From assembly GCA_963677445.2 (NCBI GenBank), contig CAXXGF010000080.1, forward strand, positions 70,891 to 134,890: 64,000 nucleotides of DNA. The letters are read 5' to 3'. The DNA is from G963677445 sp963677445. Its GTDB lineage: Bacteria > Bacteroidota > Ignavibacteria > Ignavibacteriales > Melioribacteraceae. A program made the position numbers and the translations under genes. The notes below the pieces were generated by a model. That model was not told where the DNA came from. It saw only the letters and a program-made list of their open reading frames with translations, and did no database searches. Positions within the stretch are counted from its first letter, which is position 1, and every line of letters starts with the position of its first letter. Below, one piece after another: positions 34,794 to 42,674 of the stretch.

Positions 34794-36197
34794 TTATATA
34801 TGAATCGCTTCATCATAGGCGTCCGCGGCGGCTTCCATTATCATTTCCGATAAAGTGGGGTGCGCGTGAACGGTTTTTATGATTGATTCTCCGGTCGCTT
34901 CCAGACTTTTGGCAAGTCCCATCTCGGCTATCATTTCGGTAGCCTCCGAACCCAGGATATGGGCGCCGAGAAGTTCGCCATATTTCGCGTCGAAAATAAG
35001 TTTGACAAAACCATCCCTGTCACCCGACGCGGCTGCTTTACCGCTCGCGCTATAGGGGAATTTTCCTGTCTTAAGTTCATAACCTTCAGCCCTGGCTTTA
35101 TCTTCGGTCATACCTATACTCGCGACCTGGGGCTGACAATATGTACAGCCGGGAATATTGTCATAGTTGACAGGGGGAGGATTAAGTCCCTTTATTCCCT
35201 CAACACAGGTTATTCCTTCGGCTGAAGCTACATGCGCCAGCCAGGGGGGTCCGATGATATCACCTATGGCGTAAATATTTTTTATATTCGTCTGATAAGT
35301 GGATTTATCCACTTTGATATGATTCTTAAAAGTCTCAATGCCTAATTCTTCCAGACCGATTCCTTCTATATTTCCGGTAACACCGATCGCGTTCAGAACT
35401 TTATCGGCTGCAATTTCTTTCTTTTCACCATCTTTTTCATATTCCACCTTTACCTTGCCACCGGTAACTTCCGCTTTCAGCACTTTTGTGGAGGTTAAAA
35501 TATTCATGCCCCGTTTTTTTAATATTTTTTCAAGAGTTGAAGAAACTTCCTTATCTTCAACAGGAAGGATATTATCGAGCATCTCAATTATTGTTACTTT
35601 TGTGCCAAGAACTGAATAAAAATAGGCAAACTCAATACCGATAGCGCCCGCGCCGATTACCACCAGTTCTTCAGGCTGTTCTTTCAGACTCATAGCTTCA
35701 GTACTGGTAATGATATATTCCCGATCCAGAGGGATTGCCGGCACTTCTCGCGGTCTGGCGCCGGTGGCTATAATTATTTTATCAGCAACTACAGTATCGG
35801 TTTTCTTCCCTTCGCTATCAAAAACATCTATCGTGTTTTTTGAGCTCAGTTTTCCAAATCCCTTAATACGGGTTATTTTATTTTTCCTGAAAAGGAATTC
35901 CACACCCTTTGTAATTTTTGTTGAAACGTTTCTGCTGCGGCGGATAATTTTCGTAAAATCGAAACTGACCCCTTCCACCTTAATGCCAAAATCTTTAGAA
36001 TGATTTTTAACTATGTCATATACTTCGGCATTTTTCAGAAGTGATTTTGTGGGTACACATCCCCAGTTAAGACAAATACCGCCAAGATTATCTTTTTCGA
36101 CAACAACTGTTTTTAATCCAAGCTGTGACGCTCTTATCGCTGCTACATATCCACCGGGACCGCCTCCCAGCATTGCCAAATCAAACTTATCTGCCAT
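34794..36197 (-). CDS. lpdA: dihydrolipoyl dehydrogenase
   Basis: The E3 subunit of 2-oxoacid dehydrogenase complexes and the glycine cleavage system; reoxidises dihydrolipoamide with NAD+ via FAD. The 467 residues show the FAD site GGGPGGYVAAIRA near 11, the redox disulfide GGICLNWGCVPTKSLL near 40-55, the NAD site VIGAGAIGIEFA near 182, the second FAD motif NIYAIGDIIG near 307 and the active-site HPTLSE near 446. No E1 or E2 gene is nearby, so the complex it serves is unknown. Confidence 0.96.
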   Translation of the reverse strand: MADKFDLAMLGGGPGGYVAAIRASQLGLKTVVVEKDNLGGICLNWGCVPTKSLLKNAEVYDIVKNHSKDFGIKVEGVSFDFTKIIRRSRNVSTKITKGVEFLFRKNKITRIKGFGKLSSKNTIDVFDSEGKKTDTVVADKIIIATGARPREVPAIPLDREYIITSTEAMSLKEQPEELVVIGAGAIGIEFAYFYSVLGTKVTIIEMLDNILPVEDKEVSSTLEKILKKRGMNILTSTKVLKAEVTGGKVKVEYEKDGEKKEIAADKVLNAIGVTGNIEGIGLEELGIETFKNHIKVDKSTYQTNIKNIYAIGDIIGPPWLAHVASAEGITCVEGIKGLNPPPVNYDNIPGCTYCQPQVASIGMTEDKARAEGYELKTGKFPYSASGKAAASGDRDGFVKLIFDAKYGELLGAHILGSEATEMIAEMGLAKSLEATGESIIKTVHAHPTLSEMIMEAAADAYDEAIHI

Positions 36198-36319
36198 AAA
36201 ATGATTCCTTTCCCTTTATTTCAATTAAAACAGATGTCCAATATTAATATTATCTATAGACTTAACAAAATAAAGTATTAGAAAGCTCCCCACAACAAAA
36301 AAAACTGAATAGTTTTGAA

Positions 36320-37177
36320 TCAAAAAAGCACTATCAGCACAACTCCGGCAAACATAATCAGCGCACCGGTCATTCTCTCCTTTACCCCTTTTTCTTTGAG
36401 GAAAAAAACTCCAAGGAATACTGACATGAGTCCGGTCAGCCTTTTCAGAGTCACAACGTAGGCGACAAGCGCCATCATAAGCGCTTTAAAATGGAGGAAT
36501 AATGTTGCGGTTGAAAAAGCGCCGATAAGGACAAGGTACCAGAACCTGGTTTTTATTTCGGCGGGCTGTATTTTTTTTTGGAAAAAAGCAATAAACGCGA
36601 TAGATGAAGCAATAAATATCATCATGAGAGACATATGCTGCCACATAGAGGACACATTTGCCGCGGCTTTATCAAAATTTGCCGAGAAACTCCATAGAAA
36701 TGATATAATAAGCATATACCTGGCTCCCCTGTTTTTTAGAAGCGCCCTGAAAGGTTCCAGCATACCTTTATTCCCTCTTTTCAGATTGAGTGAATAGGAA
36801 CCGGCAACAACTAGTAAAATCCCCGCTATTCCTGTTATATCGGGATATTCCCCGACGATAAGGGGACTCGTAACCAGCAGAAAAACAGGAGTAAAACTAA
36901 GCATGGGAACAACAAGAGATATCTCCCCTTCACGAAGAGCGTGCATATATAAAATATTGGCGGCAACATTAATTATCGCGGTCGGCAGAAAATAGAGCCA
37001 GTATTCGGATGATAGATTAAGATCAATAAAAAACAGAACAGGGAGATAAAAGAGGGCGGGAATCATTGTGCTGAAGAGTGCGATAAGCAATGGTTCGGTG
37101 TCCGAGGATATCTTCCTCGCTATCATTCCCTTTAAAGATTCGGAAAGAGGATTCAGAAGCGCGTAAATCAGCCACAT
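36320..37177 (-). CDS. EamA/DMT-family membrane transporter
   Basis: 285 residues with about ten hydrophobic helices in two EamA repeats. The first repeat ends in the GEYPDITGIAGILLVVAGSYSL pattern and the second in FFLKEKGVKERMTGALIMFAGVVLIVLF, the typical E-x8-G-x3-I-x3-G closing motif. A metabolite or amino-acid exporter is usual for the family; the substrate is unknown. It starts 3 bases after the endonuclease III stop, so they are co-transcribed. Confidence 0.87.
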   Translation of the reverse strand: MWLIYALLNPLSESLKGMIARKISSDTEPLLIALFSTMIPALFYLPVLFFIDLNLSSEYWLYFLPTAIINVAANILYMHALREGEISLVVPMLSFTPVFLLVTSPLIVGEYPDITGIAGILLVVAGSYSLNLKRGNKGMLEPFRALLKNRGARYMLIISFLWSFSANFDKAAANVSSMWQHMSLMMIFIASSIAFIAFFQKKIQPAEIKTRFWYLVLIGAFSTATLFLHFKALMMALVAYVVTLKRLTGLMSVFLGVFFLKEKGVKERMTGALIMFAGVVLIVLF

Positions 37178-37180
37178 ATA

Positions 37181-37891
37181 TTACCGGACATTATCGAGAA
37201 GCATGAAATTTTGCTCAGCCGGGGTTTTTGCTTCAGAATAATTTTTATCAGGGAATTCACAAATTTTCTCAAGAGGACAGATAATACATGATGGATTTTT
37301 TGGTTTGCAGATCTCACGGCCCAGCCTGATAAGATTCGTATGGAACTGATGCGCTGAATCATCGGGTATAAAGTCCTGAATTGCCTCGAAGGTTTTATCA
37401 GGCGATTTTGTTTTAGCGAGTCCTGTTCTGTTTAACGTTCTGTGAACATGAGTATCAACCGGACAGATATTACGTTCCAAAGCGAAGAGAAGCACACAAC
37501 TCGCGGTTTTAACTCCGATTCCCGGATAAGATGTCAGCTCTTCCAGAATATCATCATCTTCCCTTGCTTCCAGGTTACCGAGAGTAATTTCACCTCTTTT
37601 GGCCTTCAACTCTTTAAGCAGATTTTTTATAGCCGCAGATTTTTGTTTACCCAATCCGGCAACTTTAATTATCTCTTCGATTTCTTCCCGGGAAGCATTA
37701 CCAGCCTCTTCCCATCCGGAATAACGTTCCCGAAGATTACGATAGGCGCGGAATGAATTTTTATCATTGGTGTTCTGTGAGAGAATCGTGGCGATAAGCA
37801 TATCGACCGGTTCGGGAGCCTGCTCACTCCTGTAAGGAATACCGAAATGATCAATCAGCAGGCGGTTTATTTCTTTAGCTTTATCTTTCAA
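37181..37891 (-). CDS. nth: endonuclease III-type DNA glycosylase with iron-sulfur cluster
   Basis: A base-excision repair glycosylase/AP lyase for oxidised pyrimidines. The 236 residues have the helix-hairpin-helix TSYPGIGVKTAS near 117-128, followed by the catalytic aspartate in CPVDTHVHR near 143. The [4Fe-4S] motif is C-x6-C-x2-C-x5-C (CKPKNPSCIICPLEKIC). The catalytic lysine normally lies in the LPGVGRKTA segment; here GIGVKTA keeps a lysine. A 24-residue C-terminal extension follows the cluster. Overlapping-style spacing with the EamA gene suggests one transcript. Confidence 0.9.
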   Translation of the reverse strand: MKDKAKEINRLLIDHFGIPYRSEQAPEPVDMLIATILSQNTNDKNSFRAYRNLRERYSGWEEAGNASREEIEEIIKVAGLGKQKSAAIKNLLKELKAKRGEITLGNLEAREDDDILEELTSYPGIGVKTASCVLLFALERNICPVDTHVHRTLNRTGLAKTKSPDKTFEAIQDFIPDDSAHQFHTNLIRLGREICKPKNPSCIICPLEKICEFPDKNYSEAKTPAEQNFMLLDNVR

Positions 37892-37941
37892 AATTCTTTT
37901 CTTTCAAAAATTAAATTTGCAATATAACAAAATATAAAAAA

Positions 37942-37974
37942 AAAGCGCTACCGTTAAAAAGGCAGCGCTTTTAT
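37942..37974. terminator. bidirectional-looking terminator after the PorV-like gene
   Basis: AAAAGCGCT-CC pairs with GG-AGCGCTTTT with one mismatch and an 8-base loop. On the minus strand it ends in an unbroken T tract, placing it after the gene ending at 37999. Confidence 0.8.
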
Positions 37975-37998
37975 ATAAATTTTTAATATATTCTTAAA

Positions 37999-39033
37999 TT
38001 ACAGCTCAAGGCCAACATCAACAAACTGAATTTTTTCCAGTCGGCCAAAATCGGCGTAACCATAATTCAGATAAACTCTGAGGTGATCTGAAAACCGGTA
38101 TTTAAGGCCAGCGCCAAGGCTCAATCCTTCCTCGCTGTTCTGTTTGAACATTGATTTGAAACCGCCGCGTATGAAAAACATTTCATCATAGGCAATTTCG
38201 CCACCGAGGTTAACATACTCGGTATTGTCATTAGGATGAACAGCGTCAACAGCCGCGGTAAAACGAATATACCTTGTTTTAATGACGGGCATTGCCAGAC
38301 CAATTCTGAAAGTAAGAGGAATATCAAATTCCTCCGTCTGGTATTTTGCCGGGATGTTATTCGGGCCGGTATCAATATTATCATTAGGATCATAATTGAA
38401 CATAATATCTCTTCCGTCAAGCTTCATGGTTGAGCCGAAATTTGAGATAGCGGCGCCGATCATCAGATCGTTGAAAGGTGTTCTGTATAAGGTACCCACA
38501 TCAAGAGCGAATCCGCTCGCGCTGCTGTTCCAGATCGATTCCCTGATAAATTTCGCGTGAAAACCTATCGAGAAACGGTCGGTCAGCATTTTCGCGTATC
38601 CAAGCCCGATAGCGATTGATCCCGCATCCCATACACGTCCGTCACCTTCAGGATTATCAAAAGTTCTCACTTTATCTTCCGGAACAGAAAGTGTGGTTAA
38701 TGAGGCGAATATAGTTCCTATCCCGTCGAGTGTCATAGCGCCCGCGGCATAATCATAAGTAATATCAGCAATCCACTCAACATGGTTAAAACCGAATTCC
38801 ATTGAGTTATGTGTTGTGGCGATGCCGGCGGGGTTCCAGTAAACAGAATAAATATCATCACTGACAGCGGTATACGCATTACCCATACCAACAGAGCGGG
38901 CGCCGGGGCCTATCTTCAGAAACTGGGCTGCCGTAGTTCCAACCTTCGAGGTGCTCTCAAAAAGCTGAGCATCCACCCGGGCAACCAGAAGCGCCAGTAA
39001 AATCACCGGTATGTATTTAATAAATTTATGCAT
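37999..39033 (-). CDS. PorV/PorQ-family outer-membrane barrel protein
   Basis: 344 residues: signal peptide ending RVDAQ, then the family signature AAQFLKIGPGARSVGMGNAYTAVSDDIYSVYWNPAG (about 32-68), and alternating beta strands to an aromatic/leucine C-terminus (FVDVGLEL). PorV carries T9SS cargo from the translocon to the attachment complex; PorQ and further paralogues are less understood. It lies 33 bases after the giant T9SS cargo gene and downstream of a TonB receptor, which suggests a dedicated partner of that cargo rather than the general PorV. The assignment to the family is firm, the subfamily not. Confidence 0.88.
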   Translation of the reverse strand: MHKFIKYIPVILLALLVARVDAQLFESTSKVGTTAAQFLKIGPGARSVGMGNAYTAVSDDIYSVYWNPAGIATTHNSMEFGFNHVEWIADITYDYAAGAMTLDGIGTIFASLTTLSVPEDKVRTFDNPEGDGRVWDAGSIAIGLGYAKMLTDRFSIGFHAKFIRESIWNSSASGFALDVGTLYRTPFNDLMIGAAISNFGSTMKLDGRDIMFNYDPNDNIDTGPNNIPAKYQTEEFDIPLTFRIGLAMPVIKTRYIRFTAAVDAVHPNDNTEYVNLGGEIAYDEMFFIRGGFKSMFKQNSEEGLSLGAGLKYRFSDHLRVYLNYGYADFGRLEKIQFVDVGLEL

Positions 39034-39066
39034 TATATATCTCCGTTAAATTCTTTTTACTTTCTC

Positions 39067-42000
39067 TTATTTAATTAAAGCAAGTCTGCCTATCTTTTCA
39101 CCAACGCCGGGCACATCAACATGGTAAATATAAATACCATAAGCCACACGTTGTCCTTCGAAAGAAAGGAGGTCCCAGCTTGCCATACTAGAGTTATCAT
39201 TTTTCTCGATTGTTTCCACCAGCTCGCCGGTCATCGTATAGATTCTTATTGTACATTCCGGAGGAAGATTACGGAACTGAACTTCTTTTCCACCGCGAAG
39301 GTTGGAAGTTCTTCCCGGTTCCTCGGCTATACTGAATGAAACGTAAGGATTAGGAACTACGTAAATATTATCCAGCTCATCCTTTGCTGTGGTTTTTTCA
39401 AATTTCGATGATGTGGTTGTAAAAAGATATTGATCACCAGCCTGGAAAGGCTTGGTTGTTTTAACAAAGAATATATCCCCGTCTGAAGGAAGAACAGGAT
39501 CAGATTCTATTGAATCGACAGGAAGAACAAAAGCGACATCATAAGAGGTCCGGAATCCGGGTTCACCCTGAGGCTGGAGAATTATCGCTTCTCCCCAGTC
39601 CCATTTTCCGTTTCCTCGTTTTTCGGGCATCGATTCATTTATTCTGTAGGTAGCCGGTTCTTCAATAAGGCCGGGAGTAGTGTTTATGATTTCGAAAGGA
39701 CACGCAACCGGCTGGTTTAACAGCGAAAGCACATTATCACCGATATTTGCCCATTCACCTGAAGATGTAGTGTCTGTGTCTTTCCACCTTATTTCCCAGT
39801 CAGCGCGGTAACGCACCACGTCTCCAACCCTAGCATCCTTTACAAACGCGAGACTGTCATAAACACCCGATTCATCATCAAACCTGGTTTCTTCCTGATT
39901 GATAGCGAGAATATCGTTACGCACATAAATTTTCATTCCGTTAAAATCAGGATTCGCGTCACCCGAGTCAATCACGGCGCTTTCAGAAACCGGGAAGTAA
40001 CGGTAACTGACAGAAAATTCTTCACCGAGCGGGAAATTTCCTGTTCCAGACTGTTTTATTTTTCCTGTCTCAGAATTGACAATATAATTATCGGAACTAA
40101 TTACATTGCCTCCCATATCTTTGACAACAATGGAATTAGCAACCACTCTTTCATTGCCAAGAAAGACAAATTTATCACCTTTGGAAATAATATTTGTTTC
40201 AATTCCTGTTGAATCGAGCACACTGAAAGTGCTGTCTGTATCAAACTGGATGGAGTAAAGTTTTTCATCCTGGACAAGAAGATCATCCATAACTTTAATA
40301 TAAATATCGCCTGTTGAGTTTCCCACGACTTTTTCAGGAATACCCATATTACCCGCTTCGGCGTCAAGCATACCGGAACCGTTTGGTCCCGGGATAACAG
40401 CGACGGTATTATCGTCAAACTTAAGCTCGCTTGTAATCGGGTCCTGGCGAATGACCGCCTGAGTTTCAGAAGGAGGTAGTTCAGATCCTTCTTTAATTGA
40501 ACCGTAATCATACGCGACAACAGCATAATAATATTTTATACCGTTAACCGCTGAATTGTCGGTCCATTCATGCACCAGGCCATCTTTATAGTTGGGATTT
40601 CCGCAATAATACCGTACAGCGCGTCCCAAATATTCAAGCGGATGATATCCGCCGATATAAACAGTCGGATCAAGCTCGAGATGCCACTGGGCAATCTCGC
40701 CGGTTTCCGAATCGGTAAAAGCTTCACCGAGGAAAGCGTTTCCGCGTCCGTCAGTTATTGTAAAAACATCTGAGAATGTATAATCACGGCTTCTGTAAAT
40801 TTTATACCCGAGGAAATCCTGCTCACCCGTAAGAGGGTCAATCGATTTTTCAGCGCGGGTATCCCAGTAAAGTGTAACTTTTCCATCTCCCGGAACAGCT
40901 TTCACTATTGGTTTTGCCGGAGGCTGCGCGAAACGATAATCCGCTTCAAGAATCCTGGTCGATGTTTCCGCGTTTAGAATAAGGTCCTGAAGATCATTTC
41001 CGAAAAGGATACACATTGAAAAACGCTGGGTAGCTCCCGCGTCAAAATTTATTATGGGACCTGTTCCAAAGTTGAATATATTGTCGCCCGGCTTCAGCAG
41101 AAGCTCCTGGCCGGCAGTATCAACTTTACCCGCCGAAAGCCAGTCCCACATAAGCTCATCCTGTAGGGGAACGTTTGATTCATTGTAATAGGTAGCCGCG
41201 TTAAAACTTGTCAGACCAATCTGATCAGATTCCGATATATCCCTCAATCCAAACTGAGGTTCCGAACCGGCCCAGATATATCCCGGTGATCTTGTATTGC
41301 TAATGGGCTCACCTTCATCATAAATAGCGTTGCCATTCATGTCCTGGTACCATCCCTGCGAAGGAAGACCATCAGCTTCACCATAGTCAGGACCCGGATA
41401 GTTTGGTGAATCAGGACCTATACCATCGATGCCAACATCATCCCTTTCTGGCGCCCAGTCGCCATCTTCATCACCTTCATACCTGGCTTTTGGCTCACCA
41501 TAAACTTCCGCATAAACTATCGGATCAGAGATACCGGTAGATAAAGGAAGTGTAACACCATCAATATATTGTCCCGCCGGGTTTTCCGGAGTTTCATCTG
41601 TTAAACCATCGACGTCATTATCTTCACCATCATCGGCAACTGAGGGAGATTCGAGAAATTTCCAGCCGAAATATCCGGAAGGTCTTCCGCCATCGCCTTC
41701 ACCATCAGGGTCCCAGCCATAAACCATATTTCTCGATCTCTGAGGAAAGATTACAGAGGACTGAAGTGTTTCACCTTCTGAGTTGACAAATCCCGCTCTG
41801 TCATCTGAATAGTTATCCTTACCACCGATATGAGGATCACCATGCATACCGAAATAAACTTCCGGCAGGTTTTTATCGGAAGCGTTGGTTATCTGGTAAA
41901 CAAGGAAAAGAATATCTTCGGCAAGAGGGTTATTGAACTGGATAATTCTCACTTCCATATCCAGCCCCAAACCTCTTTTTGTAGAGTCATTGCTGAAGGG

Positions 42001-42651
42001 ATAATATGGAAATTCCCTGTTAGTATAATCATCAACAACAAAATAGACTTCTTCATCGGGAGCTGTAGCCTGGTCACCAAGGAACGCGGGCCATATATAT
42101 TTCTGCGCCCCTTCTGAATACCATCTTTCGGGCCATGAATCAGGTTTTCCGTCACCATTATCATCCGGCGCGTTTAACCGGGCAATTTCCTCCTGATCAA
42201 GGTCTAAATAACCTGATTTTGGCAGCCAGCCCCATTTTTCTGTGCCGTCAGGAGAATAATCCCCCTGGTCGGTTCTGATAAATGAATCAGAGGTTATCTG
42301 CATTACTCTGCCGGTATCATTTGTCACTTCAGCCGCGGCCAAAGGACCAAATTCAAAACCGTAACCCAGCCCTTCCCAGACAAGGTCGGCAGTTCCGCTT
42401 AACCTGTTTGGAGCACAGATTGAAGCATAGTTGAATACAATGGTTGTAACTTTATTACCATTAATGATCGATTCTTTTATTTCACGGCTGTCGCCATATG
42501 CCTTAAATACTTTTGGAGCATACATATCTCCCAGAATTCTTTTGGCATCCTCGTCCGACATACCTTTCCAATTCACACTCTCCTGCTTTTCCTGAGCGCT
42601 AAGCAGGCCTGCAAATATCAATGTTATTATAAAAAACAGTTTTAATCTCAT
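39067..42651 (-). CDS. giant secreted protein with T9SS-type C-terminal domain
   Basis: 1194 residues: signal peptide (MRLKLFFIITLIFAGLLSAQ), a long region with many Asp/Gly-rich acidic loops (DDNGDGKPD, GEDNDVDGLTDE, DPDGEGDGG) that may bind calcium, a fibronectin-III-like section (PAKPIVKAVPGDGKVTLYWD) and a C-terminal sorting-type domain (YVVPNPYVSF, then FRNLPPECTIRIYTMTGELV, ending GRLALIK). No enzyme motif is recognised. The start at 42651 is preferred over TTG at 42678 because AGGGA precedes it. It sits between the TonB receptor (stop 24 bases upstream) and the PorV-like gene, so the three are one operon. A surface-exposed substrate-binding role is inferred. Confidence 0.85.
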   Translation of the reverse strand: MRLKLFFIITLIFAGLLSAQEKQESVNWKGMSDEDAKRILGDMYAPKVFKAYGDSREIKESIINGNKVTTIVFNYASICAPNRLSGTADLVWEGLGYGFEFGPLAAAEVTNDTGRVMQITSDSFIRTDQGDYSPDGTEKWGWLPKSGYLDLDQEEIARLNAPDDNGDGKPDSWPERWYSEGAQKYIWPAFLGDQATAPDEEVYFVVDDYTNREFPYYPFSNDSTKRGLGLDMEVRIIQFNNPLAEDILFLVYQITNASDKNLPEVYFGMHGDPHIGGKDNYSDDRAGFVNSEGETLQSSVIFPQRSRNMVYGWDPDGEGDGGRPSGYFGWKFLESPSVADDGEDNDVDGLTDETPENPAGQYIDGVTLPLSTGISDPIVYAEVYGEPKARYEGDEDGDWAPERDDVGIDGIGPDSPNYPGPDYGEADGLPSQGWYQDMNGNAIYDEGEPISNTRSPGYIWAGSEPQFGLRDISESDQIGLTSFNAATYYNESNVPLQDELMWDWLSAGKVDTAGQELLLKPGDNIFNFGTGPIINFDAGATQRFSMCILFGNDLQDLILNAETSTRILEADYRFAQPPAKPIVKAVPGDGKVTLYWDTRAEKSIDPLTGEQDFLGYKIYRSRDYTFSDVFTITDGRGNAFLGEAFTDSETGEIAQWHLELDPTVYIGGYHPLEYLGRAVRYYCGNPNYKDGLVHEWTDNSAVNGIKYYYAVVAYDYGSIKEGSELPPSETQAVIRQDPITSELKFDDNTVAVIPGPNGSGMLDAEAGNMGIPEKVVGNSTGDIYIKVMDDLLVQDEKLYSIQFDTDSTFSVLDSTGIETNIISKGDKFVFLGNERVVANSIVVKDMGGNVISSDNYIVNSETGKIKQSGTGNFPLGEEFSVSYRYFPVSESAVIDSGDANPDFNGMKIYVRNDILAINQEETRFDDESGVYDSLAFVKDARVGDVVRYRADWEIRWKDTDTTSSGEWANIGDNVLSLLNQPVACPFEIINTTPGLIEEPATYRINESMPEKRGNGKWDWGEAIILQPQGEPGFRTSYDVAFVLPVDSIESDPVLPSDGDIFFVKTTKPFQAGDQYLFTTTSSKFEKTTAKDELDNIYVVPNPYVSFSIAEEPGRTSNLRGGKEVQFRNLPPECTIRIYTMTGELVETIEKNDNSSMASWDLLSFEGQRVAYGIYIYHVDVPGVGEKIGRLALIK

Positions 42652-42674
42652 AATTTTATATCCCTTTGATTTCA